Virus record (IMG/VR): IMGVR_UViG_3300048927_000352
Location: 1 to 38,521 of that record
Reading direction: 5' to 3' (one strand)
DNA length: 38,521 bases
Source of the DNA: a virus
Under the pieces are notes generated by a model, which was given only the letters and a program-made list of their open reading frames with translations, was not told the DNA's origin and did not search any database. The position numbers and the translations under genes are program-made. The stretch's first letter is position 1, and every line of letters starts with the position of its first letter. Below, in pieces: positions 36,809-38,521 of the stretch.

Positions 36809-36974
36809 GCCGTTCGACTGGAAGCCACACCCCGGTGCAACCATCGCCTACAAGGCCAGCCTTTACAATGTCACCAAGCGGTGCGCTGAGGCGGCAATAG
36901 CGGCAATGGCTGCTGAACCCACGAAAGATAGACCCAATGCCAAAACGCAAAAGGGCGGGCGCAGGCTCGCTTAG
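36789..36974 (+). CDS. Small phage protein between connector genes
   Basis: 61-residue basic protein (WLRFLRPFDWKPHPGATIAY; then KRCAEAAIAAMAAE). The pattern FDWKP, TIAYKA and NVTxxCAEAAI recurs at this place in rhizobial phages. It overlaps the connector gene by 20 bases and the adaptor by 38. Start at 36789 has GGTGGA upstream; ATG 36783 is an alternative. Function unknown. Confidence 0.7.
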   Translation: MWLRFLRPFDWKPHPGATIAYKASLYNVTKRCAEAAIAAMAAEPTKDRPNAKTQKGGRRLA

Positions 36975-37293
36975 TGAGCGCATCGGCTTTGAGGCCGAGG
37001 TCGAGGGCGACGATGGATACGGCGGTGTTGTGGTCGGGTTCGCGGAGCAATTCGTGGAGCCAGCCAGGCTTGAACCGCGTGTCGGCAGTGAGACTGTCAT
37101 CGCCAGCCGCCTGCAAGGCGTCCAGCCCTACACCATGACCGTCCGCAGCAACGAGCGCACGCGCACCGTCACCCCAGCGTGGCGGGCACGCAATAAGCGC
37201 ACCGGTGTGCTCTACGCGATCAAGGCTGCGGTCAACATCGACGAGCGCAACCAGTGGATCGAGCTGCTTGTGGCGCAGGGGGAGGCGGGATGA
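36937..37293 (+). CDS. Head-tail adaptor / closure protein
   Basis: 118-residue protein of the SPP1 gp16-like adaptor family: AGSLSERIGFEAEVEGDDGY, then GSETVIASRLQGVQPYTMTV and LYAIKAAVNIDERNQWIEL. It closes the connector after packaging and joins head to tail. The stop overlaps the next ATG (ATGA). Confidence 0.85.
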   Translation: MPKRKRAGAGSLSERIGFEAEVEGDDGYGGVVVGFAEQFVEPARLEPRVGSETVIASRLQGVQPYTMTVRSNERTRTVTPAWRARNKRTGVLYAIKAAVNIDERNQWIELLVAQGEAG

Positions 37294-37748
37294 CTATTCT
37301 GGGCCTCTCCAAACTGAACCGTAAGCTTAAACAGCTGCCGGCCGCTGCCGAGAAGCGCATCAAGGAAGCAATGGGGCAGGGCGCCGACGAGATTGTCGCG
37401 CTCATGAAGTCGCTTGTTGCCGTCGATAGCGGCGAACTTCGCGATTCAATTGGCTGGACTTGGGGCGACGCTCCTAAATACAGCCAAAAGATCGCGTCGG
37501 TGAAGTCGTCCGACGGCAAGCTGGTCATCACGATTTACGCTGGCAACAGCAAGGTGCGCTACGCACACCTCGTTGAGTTCGCTACCAAGGCGCATGAAAA
37601 TGCCGGCCAGTTCCCCGGTACTCAGCATCCAGGCACCCAAGCGCAACCGTTCTTCTTCGTCTCCTATCGCGCTCTGCGCCGGCGCACGAAGTCGCGCATA
37701 ACCCGCGCGATCAACAAATCTGCGAAGGAGGTGGCGGCGAATGGCTGA
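37290..37748 (+). CDS. HK97 gp10-like neck / tail completion protein
   Basis: 152-residue protein: GLSKLNRKLKQLPAAAEKRI, SLVAVDSGELRDSIGW and YAHLVEFATKAHENAGQFPG, with the late PFFFVSYRALRRRTKSRI. This is the pattern of HK97 gp10-type neck proteins. It is coupled to both neighbours. Confidence 0.88.
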   Translation: MTILGLSKLNRKLKQLPAAAEKRIKEAMGQGADEIVALMKSLVAVDSGELRDSIGWTWGDAPKYSQKIASVKSSDGKLVITIYAGNSKVRYAHLVEFATKAHENAGQFPGTQHPGTQAQPFFFVSYRALRRRTKSRITRAINKSAKEVAANG

Positions 37749-38139
37749 TCCCACCCTCGAGCTTCAGGGCGCGATTATTGCTCGCCTCAAAGCAAATGCA
37801 GCCGTCACTGCGCTGGTTGGAAATCGCATCGCCGATATCCCGCAGTCCACGTGGGCAAAACCTTACATCAGCATCGGTCCTTCAAACTACGTTGCAGAGC
37901 TCATCGACTGCATCGACGGTGGTGAGATCATGATGCAGATCGACTGTTGGTCAGATGGGACTGTGCTTTCTCAAGTGAGGCAGATCGCTGACGCCGTGCG
38001 CCGCGCTCTGCGCAATTGGGAGCCGCCCTTGGCAACGAATGCCTTGGTGTCGTTCGAGCCTTGGCGCACCGACTTCATCACGGACGGCGCGCTCAAGCAG
38101 GCCTCGCTTCGCTACACTGCGATCATCGAAGAGCCGTAA
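37741..38139 (+). CDS. Tail completion protein (DUF3168)
   Basis: 132-residue protein with DUF3168 features: LELQGAIIARLKANAAVTAL, RIADIPQSTWAKPYISIG and CWSDGTVLSQVRQIADAVRR. This family (lambda gpU-like) caps the tail tube. It overlaps the neck gene by 8 bases. Confidence 0.88.
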   Translation: MADPTLELQGAIIARLKANAAVTALVGNRIADIPQSTWAKPYISIGPSNYVAELIDCIDGGEIMMQIDCWSDGTVLSQVRQIADAVRRALRNWEPPLATNALVSFEPWRTDFITDGALKQASLRYTAIIEEP

Positions 38140-38175
38140 CGCTCCACCTTTTCCCGACATTTTCAGGAGGCCTTT

Positions 38176-38521
38176 ATGGCTCAAGCAACCACCATCAAGG
38201 GGGGCAAGATTCGTGTGCTCCTCGGCAACGATGCCGACCCGATCGTCTATACTGCACCGTGCGGCTTCACGCAGCGCTCCATTACGCTGAATAAGGGCCT
38301 CGAAGAGGTGAATATTCCCGACTGTAACGACCCCGACAAGGTCGACTGGGTCGGTCGAGATGCGACTTCCCTGTCTATGGGCATTTCCGGCGAAGGCGTG
38401 CTGGCGTCGGAAAGCGTCGATACATGGCTGGAAGGCTTTGAGAGCATCGAGAGCATCCCCGTGAAGGTCGAATGGGAGTTTCCCGCTAAGACGATCACCT
38501 GGACGGGCCGCATGCATATCG
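38176..38521 (+). CDS. Major tail tube protein (partial, runs off the window)
   Basis: ATG 38176 has CAGGAGG upstream; the frame is open to the window end (115 codons). It reads MAQATTIKGGKIRVLLGND, then FTQRSITLNKGLEEVNIPDC and SLSMGISGEGVLASESVDTW, the pattern of TP901-1-like tail tube proteins of long, non-contractile tails. The C-terminus is missing here. Confidence 0.85.
   Translation, partial: MAQATTIKGGKIRVLLGNDADPIVYTAPCGFTQRSITLNKGLEEVNIPDCNDPDKVDWVGRDATSLSMGISGEGVLASESVDTWLEGFESIESIPVKVEWEFPAKTITWTGRMHI

Noticed and set aside
38016-38294. Frames in the DUF3168 and tail tube genes
   Set aside because: They are out-of-frame shadows of two recognised structural genes.

Overview
The window is the left part of an integrated, HK97-like long-tailed phage (a prophage), read from its attachment site in the host chromosome to the start of the tail genes. 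About 340 bases of host DNA are at the left edge; the right end of the prophage lies beyond the window. The host is most likely a member of the Rhizobiales (Rhizobium/Agrobacterium/Mesorhizobium/Ochrobactrum type). The reasons are the fairly high G+C, a DUF982 protein (a mainly rhizobial family), a GGAAC-N16-CGTT promoter of the alphaproteobacterial general stress sigma factor EcfG, and many proteins carrying the 'ANDN' tetrapeptide.

Layout. (1) 1-343 host DNA, then a tRNA-Lys 3'-end fragment (344-392) as the attL site. (2) 463-3125, minus strand: integrase, excisionase-like protein and four small genes, all tightly overlapped and driven by a promoter at 3176-3204. (3) 3230-5311, the genetic switch: a cleavable S24-type repressor (3230-4015), a structured 640-base spacer with two possible tiny genes, and a second repressor of the same fold that lacks the catalytic serine and lysine (4657-5259). 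(4) 5283-19507, rightward early operon: small proteins, a Sak4-like ATPase and its SSB-like partner, an acyl carrier protein, a nucleotidyltransferase-like protein, a beta clamp, a Cas4/RecB-like nuclease, a sigma factor, an SF2 helicase, Gp157, and an adenine methyltransferase with the stump of an MT-A70 methyltransferase. (5) 19508-29899: cytosine methyltransferase, primase-helicase, a small HTH regulator, a CsbD stress gene, DUF982, a VRR-NUC nuclease, a possible late regulator, an initiator-like tRNA, small genes and an HNH nuclease. (6) 29957-38521, late region: strong promoter, TerS, TerL, portal, S49 protease, capsid, Ig-like decoration protein, connector/neck proteins and the beginning of the tail tube gene.

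How it works together. The two repressors appear to use two operator types: spaced ACAAACT half-sites around the leftward promoters, and the palindrome ACAAATTTGT inside three promoters (4584-4612, 5283-5311, 16107-16135). The early operon supplies recombination, replication and DNA-modification functions, including a phage clamp and a helicase with an SSB-like acidic tail. Most early cistrons are joined by ATGA/TGATG overlaps or by a recurrent spacer made of a small hairpin, a CACCACA stretch and GAGGAGA before the start codon. Three membrane-protein genes lie against the direction of the operon (15465-16052, 18262-18996, 24851-25798) and look like inserted lysogenic-conversion or exclusion genes.

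No CRISPR array, insertion sequence or lysis gene is visible. Functions are assigned from motifs read by eye; no database search was made.
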